In this document: positions 8,373 to 18,300 of the stretch, one piece after another
Layout: each line of letters begins with the position of its first letter
Numbering within the stretch: position 1 is the first letter of the stretch
Assembly: GCA_044339595.1 (NCBI GenBank)
Contig: JBIIVF010000003.1
Coordinates: 1 to 50,000 of the forward strand
DNA: 50,000 bases
Direction: 5' to 3'
Source of the DNA: CAZTGZ01 sp044339595
GTDB lineage: Bacteria; Bacteroidota; Bacteroidia; NS11-12g; UBA9320
Notes under the pieces: generated by a model
Seen by the model: the letters and a program-made list of their open reading frames with translations, nothing else
What the model was told of the DNA's origin: nothing
The model's database searches: none
Made by a program: the position numbers and the translations under genes

Positions 8373-11300
8373 ATGATTTCAAAAAGCACATTGAGATTTT
8401 TTCTTTTAGGGGTGTTTTTGACGTTGACAGGAGATTGTATTGCCCAATATACAAATAGCTTAATTACAAATAGGGGTAGCTTTTATGACTCTACATTTAT
8501 AATGATTGATTTTAGCACGCCCAATCCACATTTTGACACCTTTGCCAATGGAAGCATTTATCATATATTTCCAATTTATGATATGCAGGGCAATCGGGTG
8601 TTTGGCACGAAGAACTATGACCATATTTTGCAATTTAAACAAGGAGTTTGGGAAACTGTTTTTACCTTGGAAGAAACACATTTTAAAAGAAATGGAAATC
8701 CTACCCCCAAATACTTTGAATTGTTTTGTGTTAATGATAATACCGATACTTTTATTTTAAAAACGCATATAGATGATTTTAAACAATTTGAAGATTACGA
8801 TACTATAGATTATCATTTATTGATTAAGGATAAAGATAAATATAAATATGCAGGCTTAATGCATACAGAATTATCAAATCATGCATTAAATTCACTTAAT
8901 CCTCATGGTCCAATGTTACTACTCAACACAGATTCAAGTTCGGATGCTTGGATAATTGGAGAAAGGGCTTTCGATTATAAATTTCAAAGTGTAAATTTTG
9001 ATTGGACTAAATATGTGTTGTTTAAATACAGTGGAGGCCGAATTGAAAGGAAGAATGATTTAATATTGGATAGTGCACACTTCCCTGAATTATTCAAACA
9101 GATTGTTTGTCCGAGTTCATATCGATTAGGCACAACGGGATGGACAGGGCACCGACCCAACGCCCCTATCTTTAATCATGCCAGAACTAAAATGCTTTTA
9201 AGGGCAGGTCGCGTCCCCATTGATCCGAAACCTGATTTTGTCTCAGATGACAGTATTTATTTTTTACAATTTGATTTCGATGCTGTAACGGGCGATATCT
9301 CATTTGACAAGGTAATATATAGGTATAAACACTGTAAATTAACCGGCGTACGAAAAATACCCAATTGCGAGTGCTTTGATGCCTTCCCGCAGTTCTATAG
9401 CCCCGATGATCAGGTGTTATATGCTTACGCTTATGGGGGCTATTATCCTAGCAAAGGCTACGGCTATAGATTGGACAGTATTAACCAAGTTTATCTCACT
9501 GATTGCTACATTCTTCAATTTGATGTTAATTCCAAAGAAAATGAACCAGTCGGAGTTATTCCATTAAATTCGTTTATTGATTCAAAAAATTTCACTATTG
9601 ACCTTAAATTTATTGGGCCTGATGCAAAATTATATATAATGCCTTACGTTTGGACACCTAAACCCAATTCATTCAGTTATCAAAAAATGTATAGATTGAA
9701 ATTTCCTGATAAATTAGGGGCCCTTTCCCAATTGGAAATTGTAAAAGATACATTGTTGAGTACAAACAATTGGAGGGGAAACCACCAAGACCATCCCTAT
9801 TTATCCTTAGATGTCAGGGAAACCAAGTGCACACAAAAAGTGGCTTTCAACAATCAAAGTCCACCCAATCGGTATGAAAAATTTATGCTGTTTTTCGGAG
9901 ATGGAGATAGTGCCGTTTTAAAGAATTCTCATGACAGTGTAAATCACACCTACAAGAACCCCGGCACCTACGCCATCTGGCTCCGTGCAACCACAGCACA
10001 TGGTTACGTGCAATGGCGGGAGTATGAGCATACCGTCGGTGTTGCCCACACTGTGCCTAAAGCGGTTTTTACATCCGCTGATACCGCCGGTTGTCAGTGG
10101 ATAGCTTTTCAATTTCAGGATAAAAGTGAGGTGCGATATAAATATAAACCGGTAACCTATACCTGGCTTTTTGGAGATGGAAATGATACAATGATCACCT
10201 ACCCGCAATGGCCTCCTCAAAATCCCACCTCTGTGATACATACTTATACCAAAGATGGTTTGTATCCGGTAAGCTTAGTGGTTTACGATGGTTATTGTGC
10301 CGATACAGTAACGATGAACCGGGAGGTGCGTATTTTGCCGGCCCCACAACCGGGTATTACTCTGAATGCCTTAAGTGGATGCAGTCCGTTGGGTGTAACT
10401 GCCGCGCGTACTTATGCAGATCCCATCGACAGCCTGAACTGGAACTGGGGAGATGGACAAACTTCAACCGTTTTCAACAATCCGGCCGAAGCGAGCCATA
10501 TATATAATCATTCCCAAACAACGGATCAAAAGTACACTGTAATACAAACTTTGTTTGGCCCAACCGGATGTGTCACCCAAGATAGTCAGGAGATTTCGGT
10601 TCGTCCCGGTTTTGAAAAGGATTATATTCCATCCCTCATCCGGGCCTCGGTAGAAGGAGAAAAAGAAGTGCAGGTTCAATGGCATAAGCATGAAAATGCA
10701 ACATTTTACCATCTCTATAAAAACAGCGAATTCTTCATAAAATGGTCGGATACTATTTTTAAGGAGCCGTTTAATTCGCCAAGACAAGACTATTATCAGA
10801 TTGAAGCCGTGAATGTCTGTGACCAAAAGAGTCCAATGAGCCGGATAGGGAAACTGATCGAGTTGCAAGGTCAAACGCAGAACAACCGGGTGGCACTGTT
10901 GCAATGGACTGCTTATGAAGATTGGCCGGATGGGGTTGCTCACTATCGTGTTGAAACCAAAAGAAACGGCGTATTTGAGACGCTGCATCAAACGGGTGTA
11001 AAAGAGTACACCGATAATGAATATATCGAAAGTGGTGCTTATGAACGTTGTTATCGCATTGCAGCGGTGCGCGCCGACAAGACGGATATCATCAGCCATA
11101 GCAATACCCTGTGCCTCGAATATGAATCCGTCATTTTCGTACCCAACGCCTTTAGTCCGAATGATGACGGAGTAAACGATGAGTTCGTACCTTTCAATAT
11201 TGGGTTAAAGGAATATACATTAAGCATCTACAATCGTTGGGGTGAAAAAATATCAGAAGGAAAACTATGGGATGGAAAAATAGCCGGCCAAGCGGTTCCC

Positions 11301-11387
11301 AATGGTCTTTACATTTACAGAATCACCGGCAAGACCGGAAAGGATGAACAAGTTTTTATGCAAGGAGAAGTGATGGTGGTGAGATAA
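8373..11387 (+). CDS. Large secreted PKD-repeat protein with T9SS type B (gliding-motility) sorting domain
   Basis: A 1004-residue surface or secreted protein. The ATG at 8373 gives a signal peptide ending near TGDCIAQ. Residues 1-490 form a repeat-poor N-terminal region without a recognised domain. PKD-like domains follow: FFGDGDSA with HTYKNPGTY, WLFGDGND with HTYTKDGLYPVSL, and NWGDGQTS. A fibronectin-like region spans about 760-900. The C-terminus is a classic type B sorting domain: FVPNAFSPNDDGVNDEF, IYNRWGE, and NGLYIYRI, ending in VMVVR. Such proteins are exported by T9SS and are often adhesins. The N-terminal half is AT-richer than the C-terminal half, hinting at a domain swap. Confidence 0.85.
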   Translation: MISKSTLRFFLLGVFLTLTGDCIAQYTNSLITNRGSFYDSTFIMIDFSTPNPHFDTFANGSIYHIFPIYDMQGNRVFGTKNYDHILQFKQGVWETVFTLEETHFKRNGNPTPKYFELFCVNDNTDTFILKTHIDDFKQFEDYDTIDYHLLIKDKDKYKYAGLMHTELSNHALNSLNPHGPMLLLNTDSSSDAWIIGERAFDYKFQSVNFDWTKYVLFKYSGGRIERKNDLILDSAHFPELFKQIVCPSSYRLGTTGWTGHRPNAPIFNHARTKMLLRAGRVPIDPKPDFVSDDSIYFLQFDFDAVTGDISFDKVIYRYKHCKLTGVRKIPNCECFDAFPQFYSPDDQVLYAYAYGGYYPSKGYGYRLDSINQVYLTDCYILQFDVNSKENEPVGVIPLNSFIDSKNFTIDLKFIGPDAKLYIMPYVWTPKPNSFSYQKMYRLKFPDKLGALSQLEIVKDTLLSTNNWRGNHQDHPYLSLDVRETKCTQKVAFNNQSPPNRYEKFMLFFGDGDSAVLKNSHDSVNHTYKNPGTYAIWLRATTAHGYVQWREYEHTVGVAHTVPKAVFTSADTAGCQWIAFQFQDKSEVRYKYKPVTYTWLFGDGNDTMITYPQWPPQNPTSVIHTYTKDGLYPVSLVVYDGYCADTVTMNREVRILPAPQPGITLNALSGCSPLGVTAARTYADPIDSLNWNWGDGQTSTVFNNPAEASHIYNHSQTTDQKYTVIQTLFGPTGCVTQDSQEISVRPGFEKDYIPSLIRASVEGEKEVQVQWHKHENATFYHLYKNSEFFIKWSDTIFKEPFNSPRQDYYQIEAVNVCDQKSPMSRIGKLIELQGQTQNNRVALLQWTAYEDWPDGVAHYRVETKRNGVFETLHQTGVKEYTDNEYIESGAYERCYRIAAVRADKTDIISHSNTLCLEYESVIFVPNAFSPNDDGVNDEFVPFNIGLKEYTLSIYNRWGEKISEGKLWDGKIAGQAVPNGLYIYRITGKTGKDEQVFMQGEVMVVR

Positions 11388-11558
11388 TAGCACCCAGTTC
11401 ATCGCAGCACTCCCGGCAAATAAGATCTCAAGGATATACCTTTCGTTTTGATGCGGGATGCACGCCTTCTTAAGCTACTTTTTAGAAATAATTATTTCTT
11501 ATCGAACCCTTTACTGCCACTTTTCAACATCATTCCTGCTTACCTCTAAAAAAATTAG

Positions 11559-11566
11559 TACGTTTG
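11559..11566 (+). promoter_or_regulatory. -7 box four bases before the rarA start codon
   Basis: TACGTTTG matches TAnnTTTG and is followed after four bases by the ATG at 11571. Used as a promoter it would give a leaderless rarA message. No TTG lies about 20 bases upstream. Confidence 0.3.
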
Positions 11567-11570
11567 AGGG

Positions 11571-12848
11571 ATGGAAAGTACACCCCTGGCTGAGAGAATG
11601 CGGCCGGTCAAATTGGATGATTTCTTTGGACAGGAGCACATTGTTGGTCAAAACAAACCATTGAGAAGGGCCATTGAACAAGGCATGGTGCCTTCCATGA
11701 TTTTATGGGGTCCGCCCGGGGTTGGAAAAACAACCCTGGCCGGCATCATCGCCGAAACGGTAAAACGACCTTTCTTCAAACTCAGCGCCATCAGCAGTGG
11801 TGTAAAGGATGTGCGTGAGGCCATCGAAAAAGCGGCAAAATTCCGATTGATGGGACAAGCCGGACCCATCCTTTTTATTGATGAAATCCATCGTTTTAGC
11901 AAAAGTCAACAAGATGCGCTATTGGCTGCTGTTGAAAAGGGTACGGTTGTTTTGATCGGTGCCACTACCGAAAATCCATCTTTTGAAGTGAATGCGGCTT
12001 TGTTGAGTCGTTGTGAGGTTTACGTACTTCGATCTCTGGAACAAGATGATCTCAAAAAAGTAGTGCATCATGCCATCGAAAAAGATGATCTCATGCGCAG
12101 GCTGCAAGTTGAAGTGGTTGAATGGGAAGCCCTGTTTTCAATATCCGGCGGTGATGCCAGAAAAATGTTGAATGCACTCGAGTTGGCAGCCCTGCACAAT
12201 GAGGGGTCGCCACGCACGCTCGATAACGAAAAAATCCGTCAAACAGTGCAGGAAAAACTGGCGATGTTCGACAAATCCGGAGAAATGCACTATGACATCA
12301 TCTCTGCGTTGATTAAATCCATTCGAGGAAGTGATCCCAATGCGGCTTTGTACTATCTGGCCCGCATGCTGGAAGGGGGCGAAAAACCTGAATTCATTGC
12401 CAGAAGATTGCTGATTTTAGCCAGTGAAGATGTCGGCAATGCCAATCCGACCGCTTTTGTGATGGCCAACAATTGTTTTCAGGCGGTGCATGTAATCGGG
12501 TTGCCCGAAAGTGACATCATTTTGTCTCAAACGGTCATCTATCTGGCCACTTCGCCTAAAAGCAACAGTGCCTATACGGCCATAAAAGATGCGCGAAGAA
12601 AAGTAAAGGAAACGGGTGATTTGCCGGTGCCGCTCTCATTGCGCAATGCCCAAACGGCCTTGATGCGCAATATGGGTTATGGTAAAGATTACGCCTATTC
12701 ACATGATTTTCCGAACAATTTTGTTCAACAAGAATTCATGCCGGACGGATTGGAAGGGACGGCCTTTTTTATCCCGGGAAGCAATGCCCGAGAGGAAGAA
12801 ACCCGAACATTTTTGCGCAAACGATGGAAAGATAAATACGGATATTAA
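11571..12848 (+). CDS. rarA: Replication-associated recombination protein A (RarA/MgsA AAA+ ATPase)
   Basis: RarA is a tetrameric AAA+ ATPase related to clamp loaders that acts at stalled replication forks. The 425-residue protein shows the N-terminal PLAERMRP, Walker A GPPGVGKT (47-54), Walker B LFIDEIHR (101-108), sensor 1 GATTENP (130-136) and an arginine finger in SRCEVY (R147). The C-terminal half carries the RarA/WHIP blocks ending in KRWKDKYGY. Length is normal for the family. The stop overlaps the ltaE start (TAATG), so the two are translationally coupled. Confidence 0.96.
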   Translation: MESTPLAERMRPVKLDDFFGQEHIVGQNKPLRRAIEQGMVPSMILWGPPGVGKTTLAGIIAETVKRPFFKLSAISSGVKDVREAIEKAAKFRLMGQAGPILFIDEIHRFSKSQQDALLAAVEKGTVVLIGATTENPSFEVNAALLSRCEVYVLRSLEQDDLKKVVHHAIEKDDLMRRLQVEVVEWEALFSISGGDARKMLNALELAALHNEGSPRTLDNEKIRQTVQEKLAMFDKSGEMHYDIISALIKSIRGSDPNAALYYLARMLEGGEKPEFIARRLLILASEDVGNANPTAFVMANNCFQAVHVIGLPESDIILSQTVIYLATSPKSNSAYTAIKDARRKVKETGDLPVPLSLRNAQTALMRNMGYGKDYAYSHDFPNNFVQQEFMPDGLEGTAFFIPGSNAREEETRTFLRKRWKDKYGY

Positions 12849-13876
12849 TGAAAAACACCATAGATTACAGAAGTGATACGGTCACACGACCCACCGCAGC
12901 CATGAAGGATTTTATGTTTCAGGCTGAAGTAGGGGATGATGTGTATGGCGAAGATCCGACGGTAAAAGCGTTGGAAGAAAAAATTTCGACCCTATTCGGG
13001 ATGGAGTCCGCGTTGTTTTGTCCCAGCGGTACCATGACCAATCAGATTGCTTTGGCCCTGCATACCCGTCCCGGAGATGAGGTGATTTGCAGCAATCTTT
13101 CCCATATTTATTTATATGAAGGATCGGGAATGGCCGTACATGCCGGTATACAACCCAGATTGATTGCCGGAAACAGAGGTAGAATATCTGCAAATCAGGT
13201 AGAATTGGCCATCAATCCTGACGATGTGCACAAAGGCAGAAGTGCCTTGGTAAGCCTTGAAAATACAGCCAACCGCGGTGGGGGTAGCTGCTATGAAATG
13301 AACGACCTACGGGAGATTCGGGCGGTTTGTCAAAAACACGGCATTGGCCTCCATTTGGATGGTGCCCGGCTCTTTAATGCCATCATAGCCAAAGGTCAAA
13401 ACGCAAAAGAATACGGTCAAATTTTTGATACCATCAGCATCTGCCTGAGCAAAGGATTGGGTGCGCCGGTGGGCAGTTTATTATTGGGGAACAAGAACCA
13501 TATTCATCAGGCCAAGCGCATCAGAAAACGCATGGGCGGCGGAATGAGACAGGCCGGGATGTTAGCGGCGGCGGGCATGTATGCCTTGGATCATCATGTC
13601 GACAGACTCGCAGAAGATCATCAACATGCTTTGATGCTGGAGCAATCACTTCAGGCTTGTGCTGCAGTGCATCAAGTGATGCCTGTTGAAACAAATATTG
13701 TGATTTTTGATTTAAAGGAAGGCCTTCTGGCCGGGGATGTATGCCAGGCTTTTAAAGATCATGGAATACTGATGTCGGCCATTTCGAATCAACAGATCAG
13801 GCTGGTTACTCATCTGGATATTTCAGCAAGCGATGTTGAATTAACCATCGCTATGATCAAGAAATTGTTGAACTAA
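12848..13876 (+). CDS. ltaE: Low-specificity L-threonine aldolase
   Basis: A PLP enzyme of 342 residues that cleaves L-threonine or L-allo-threonine to glycine and acetaldehyde. The N-terminus has DYRSDTVTRPT, followed by GDDVYGEDPT, FCPSGTMTNQ and the aspartate of LDGARLFNA (D171). The PLP lysine is K202 in SKGLGAPVG. Length is typical. The ATG overlaps the rarA stop by one base (TAATG). The 3' end overlaps the end of the convergent queD gene by four bases, leaving no room for a terminator between them. Confidence 0.95.
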   Translation: MKNTIDYRSDTVTRPTAAMKDFMFQAEVGDDVYGEDPTVKALEEKISTLFGMESALFCPSGTMTNQIALALHTRPGDEVICSNLSHIYLYEGSGMAVHAGIQPRLIAGNRGRISANQVELAINPDDVHKGRSALVSLENTANRGGGSCYEMNDLREIRAVCQKHGIGLHLDGARLFNAIIAKGQNAKEYGQIFDTISICLSKGLGAPVGSLLLGNKNHIHQAKRIRKRMGGGMRQAGMLAAAGMYALDHHVDRLAEDHQHALMLEQSLQACAAVHQVMPVETNIVIFDLKEGLLAGDVCQAFKDHGILMSAISNQQIRLVTHLDISASDVELTIAMIKKLLN

Positions 13877-14289
13877 TCCCCGTAATACTCCACATAATTG
13901 TTGTGGGTCTCCCAAAGTCTGACGCAATGTAGCTGGCACCCAACAAGGTGCGGCTCAATCTGATCCCAAATAGCCGTGGCCAGATTTTCAATCGAAGCCA
14001 TCTTGCCCTCCATAAAGTCAACATCGGTGTTGATGTTTTTATGGTCGAGCCGGTCAATGACATGCTCATGAATGATCTGTTTGAGCACTTTAAGATCCAT
14101 CACAAATCCGGTTTCTTCATTCGGATATCCCTTTACGGTTACGTATAAATCGAAATTATGTCCATGCCAGTTTTTGTTGGCACATTTCCCGAAAACTGCT
14201 TCATTTTTCTCTTCACTCCATGCGGGATTATAGAGTTTGTGGGCAGCATTGAAATGTTCTTTACGCGTGATGAACAAAAGACGTGGCAT
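13873..14289 (-). CDS. queD: 6-carboxy-5,6,7,8-tetrahydropterin synthase (QueD/PTPS family)
   Basis: QueD makes 6-carboxytetrahydropterin from dihydroneopterin triphosphate, the first committed step to queuosine. The 138-residue protein has the three zinc histidines (H17 in FNAAH, H42 and H44 in HGHNF), the catalytic cysteine C36 (FGKCAN), the Asp-His pair D82-H83 (LDHKNIN), and the pterin-binding glutamate E127 (WETHNN). It could instead act as a 6-pyruvoyltetrahydropterin synthase, since the folds are identical and no other que genes are in the window. It is transcribed toward ltaE with a four-base overlap. A TACCTTTG box lies 15 bases upstream of the ATG. Confidence 0.92.
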   Translation of the reverse strand: MPRLLFITRKEHFNAAHKLYNPAWSEEKNEAVFGKCANKNWHGHNFDLYVTVKGYPNEETGFVMDLKVLKQIIHEHVIDRLDHKNINTDVDFMEGKMASIENLATAIWDQIEPHLVGCQLHCVRLWETHNNYVEYYGD

Positions 14290-14304
14290 ATTTCAAAATT
14301 TTGG

Positions 14305-14312
14305 CAAAGGTA
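14305..14312 (-). promoter_or_regulatory. -7 box of queD
   Basis: The minus strand reads TACCTTTG, ending 15 bases before the ATG at 14289. A TTG lies 24 bases further upstream, slightly longer than the usual 19-21 base spacing. A short leader of about eight bases is predicted. Confidence 0.4.
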
Positions 14313-14386
14313 GTGTCGGCAATTGAATTTTACGATCAATATACACATCAAGCCAAAATGTAGTAGTAAACAATGCCTCAAAGCAG

Positions 14387-14394
14387 TAATTTTG
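14387..14394 (+). promoter_or_regulatory. -7 box just before hldD
   Basis: TAATTTTG matches TAnnTTTG. It ends two bases before the ATG at 14397 and 14 bases before the ATG at 14409. A promoter here makes the first ATG unusable and supports the second, which also fits the family N-terminus. Confidence 0.35.
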
Positions 14395-14408
14395 AAATGA
14401 GAAAAATT

Positions 14409-15368
14409 ATGGTAATTGCAGTTACAGGCGCGGCAGGTTTCATTGGCAGTTGTTTGGTATCCAAACTCAATGATCTCGGATATGAAAATCTAATTTTAGT
14501 TGACGCATTTGATGGCGGATCTAAACAACAAAATTTGGTGGGGAAGCGCTTCGACATCAAATTGGATCGCCAGCTTTTTCCAAATGAGAATCTGCATCCA
14601 ACCCCGGATGTTATTTTTCATATTGGTGCCAGAACAGATACCACTGAAATGGATACTTCCATTTTTGAAACTTTAAACATCGCCTATTCAAAAAAAATCT
14701 GGAAATATTGTACCGAACGGCAAATATCCCTGATTTACGCTTCTTCCGCTGCCACTTATGGCAACGGGGAATACGGATTTGATGATACACGCGACATTTC
14801 ATTGCTCAAACCCCTCAATCCTTACGGGGATAGCAAGCAAATCTTCGATCGTTGGGTAAAACAACAAAGCGAAACACCCCCTCATTGGCATGGATTTAAG
14901 TTTTTTAATGTGTACGGCCCCAATGAATATCATAAAGGGCGCATGGCATCGGTGATTTTTCATGCCTATCGTCAGATTTCTGAACATGGTACCATGAAGC
15001 TTTTCGAATCTCACCGTGAGGGAATTGCCCATGGAGAACAGAAACGCGACTTTATCTATGTAAAAGACTTGTTGGAGGTACTGTTGTTCAGTTGGTTGAA
15101 AAAGCCGGAAAGCGGTCTCTACAATCTGGGAACCGGAAAAGCAAGGTCTTTCAATGATTTGGCCATGGCCATATTCGGAGCGTTGCATTTGCCCCCCCAC
15201 ATTGAATATGTTCCCACTCCTTTAGATATCCGAGATACCTATCAGTATTACACCGAAGCCACGATGACTAAATTGTGGAATTCGGGCTATCATACGCCAT
15301 TTTTGTCGCTGGAAGCTGGCGTGAGCGATTATGTACAAAACTATTTGAGCAAAGGCGCCTATTTCTGA
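14409..15368 (+). CDS. hldD: ADP-L-glycero-D-manno-heptose 6-epimerase-like NAD-dependent epimerase
   Basis: HldD converts ADP-D-glycero-D-manno-heptose to the L-glycero form for the lipopolysaccharide inner core. The protein is an extended SDR: Rossmann glycine motif GAAGFIG (7-13), the HIGARTDTTE block, SSAATYGNGEYGF, the catalytic tyrosine and lysine in YGDSK, FFNVYGPNEYHKGRMAS, and the KRDFIYVKD and YNLGTG blocks. These match HldD more closely than GalE. I chose the ATG at 14409 because family members begin directly before the VTG motif; an ATG at 14397 is possible. The stop overlaps the kinase start (TGATG), making it the first gene of a four-gene operon. Confidence 0.9.
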   Translation: MVIAVTGAAGFIGSCLVSKLNDLGYENLILVDAFDGGSKQQNLVGKRFDIKLDRQLFPNENLHPTPDVIFHIGARTDTTEMDTSIFETLNIAYSKKIWKYCTERQISLIYASSAATYGNGEYGFDDTRDISLLKPLNPYGDSKQIFDRWVKQQSETPPHWHGFKFFNVYGPNEYHKGRMASVIFHAYRQISEHGTMKLFESHREGIAHGEQKRDFIYVKDLLEVLLFSWLKKPESGLYNLGTGKARSFNDLAMAIFGALHLPPHIEYVPTPLDIRDTYQYYTEATMTKLWNSGYHTPFLSLEAGVSDYVQNYLSKGAYF

Positions 15369-18300
15369 TGAGAAGAATCCCCATAGCATTTCGATGGATA
15401 TTGGCCGCACTGTTTTTTGTGGCTTTTTCGTGGGTGGTGGATCATTTGGGTAAAAGCGAACCTTCCCGTATTTCGAAAGCTGGTGAAATCCAATTTGGAC
15501 AGTTTCTCGAAATCAAAAGCAACTTTGGCAAAGAGCTCATCGCATTGCTAAAAGATGATCAGACCAAGAAGGATCTTGAATGGTTCAAACAAATCAAAAA
15601 ATTTGATGACGGCCATTGGGAAGTAATTTGTTTCAAGGCAGGTGACCCCTTCCGATGGACTTCTCCTGAGTTGGATTATGACACCTCTGCGGTTTATCAG
15701 GAATCCAATCATTTCTATTATACCAGAAACAAAGTGTATTGGGTCATTTCCGAAAAAGTTGGGGATGATTTGTTCCTGGCAGCCTATCCGGTGCAATACA
15801 ATGAACTGGGCAAAACCTTTCATCGCTTTCCAAGACCGGACAATCTGGAAGTAGATATTTCGGCAGACTCTACCAATACACGCATTCAGCTGTCGGATAC
15901 TTCTGTTTTTCTGAATGTTACAGAAGGACATCAAGGTTCGGTATGGGGAACATTGTTGGCCCTTTTAGCATTTCTACTGGTAGTCAGGGGCATTCAATTC
16001 GAGTCATGGAGGCAGGTGCCTTGGTATTATTTCCTGCTTACCCTGATGATGTTATTCTTGTTTCGCAAAGCGCTGTATGATCAACAAATAGCAGTTTGGC
16101 TTGCAGGACTAGAAATCATGGATCCCAAAATTTATGCATCATCTTTTCTACTTCCTTCCCTGGGGGATTTGTTGTTGCATGCGCTTTTTGCCGGTGTAAC
16201 CTTGTCGTTGATTTTTAGAATTGAATTGCCTCAGAATTTTCGAGCAGGGGGTGCTTTCAAAATCTCCGCGCTCATCATGTCAGTGGCTGCTTTTTTTGCA
16301 ACAGACATGGTGATTTCTTTGCTGAAGGGCCTGGTGCTCGATTCAAGCATTTCATTCGATCCTTCTAACATTGCCAATATCAATCGATACAGCTTACTTG
16401 CCTCTGTGGCTGCGGGGATGACGGTGTATCTATTGATCCGTTTGATCAGCGCAATTGTGCTCAACTATGGCTCGGTTTTCAAAACAGTCTGGATTCCTGT
16501 TTTGGGTTTGTTAGTATTTATTGCTTTCCAAATACTGGATGGACACCGAACGGCCCAATCACTCCTAATGCCGGCCCTGTCAGCGATCCTCATTGCACTG
16601 ATTTATGCAGGGTGGAGGTCGAAAAATGGCACCAGTGGTATGCTGATTATTGTGTCAGTAAGTGCCATCTTTACCACGGCCTGCTATTTCTATTATGGTA
16701 GATTGCATGAAAAGGAATTTCTGTCTTTCTATGCCAATAAACTCGTCACGGAAAAGGATGTTGAGGCTGAATACGAATTTACCCGGATTGAGAATAAGCT
16801 CGTTTCTGAATTCCTGGTTCCGGAAGATTTCAATAGCTATATCACCCGAAAAGATCAATTTGAAAAGCGTCTGAGGAGACTATATTTTACAGGATATCTC
16901 GATAAATACGACGTCAGGGTTTTTAGTTTCGACAGCCTGGGTCGGAGTATCGGTGGAGCGTCTCAATACAATTATCCTTATCTGAGCAAGTTGTATGACT
17001 TTAATGCCATGCCCACCATCAGCGATCACTTTTATCACATTAAAGATCCGTCGGTGGTCAATGGTTACATCGCTCGATTTGACAATTGTGATTTGGAAGG
17101 TCATAACGGTAGCTCCTTCCTGGTTCTGCAACCCAAGTTCATTCAGATACCTCACTTATTCCCCCGCTTGCTAAAAAAAGGGAAACCGCTATCCGGATAC
17201 GACGTTTCGCAATATTCTTATGCAATCTACGTATATGGAACCCTTCGTCATCAAAAGGGAGGATTTGCATATCCCATTCAACTTCGGAATGGGGGTGCTT
17301 TTGATGCAAAAAATAACCGACTCTGGAATGAGGATTACAAGCATTTTATCAATCGACATTCCGACATCGTTACGGTGGTATTATCCCGATCCATCAATTA
17401 CCTAAACCATGTTTTTTCCGTTTTTACTTTATTGTTTTTATTCTACTTATTGATCTTCTTTTTCTGGATGTTCGGGATTCGATTGCTGAATCTCATATTC
17501 AAGGAGACCGATGAAGAGGAAGTAAATAAAGTTTCCATGATTGCCATTTATGCTCAGAATACAGTGGGTGCAGGCATGGGGATGCTCAGTTCCAGAATAA
17601 GGATTGCCCTATCCGGGTTATTGATCGCGGGGTTGTTGGTTTCGGTGTATCTGACTTCCCAATATGTGCGCAGCAATTACAATGAACGGATGCGTGAAAA
17701 CATTACCTCTCATTTGCTTGAAGCATCGAATCAACTGCAAAATGAAGTGAACCTGGGTGTGAAGCTCAAAAATCAGGATGCAAGACAATTGCTCATAAAT
17801 CAACTAAGTGATTTAAATAAAAGTGTCTTTCATCTTTACAGCACAGAAGGCAGGTTGATTGCCACGAGCGAACCGCAGCTTTTCGATCAGAAGATCATGG
17901 GTAAATTGATGAATCCCATGGCGTTCAGTGTGATGAATGGTGAAAAGGTTTCGAAATTTCAACATAAAGAAACGCTGGCAGGTTTAGATTATCAAAGTGC
18001 CTATGTGCCATTGTTGGATGAGAACCGTGCCTTGCTCGCCTATCTGAATATGTCCTATTTTACTGAACAGGAAGAACTCAATCACGAGGTTTCAGACTTT
18101 ATGATGGCGTATATCAATTTATATTTCATCTTGTTTATCGCGGCTTTGGCCCTTGCATGGTTCATTTCAGAAAAAATAACACGTCCATTGACCATGATTC
18201 GCGAGAAGATTTCGCACATGGTACTCGGCAGTACCAATGAAATGATTGACTGGAAACAGAATGATGAAATTGGTCAATTGGTGAGGCAATACAATAAAAT

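Noticed and set aside
10464..11099. 211-codon antisense ORF within the PKD protein gene
   Set aside because: Long, but it is antisense to PKD, fibronectin-like and sorting domains that are clearly coding on the other strand.
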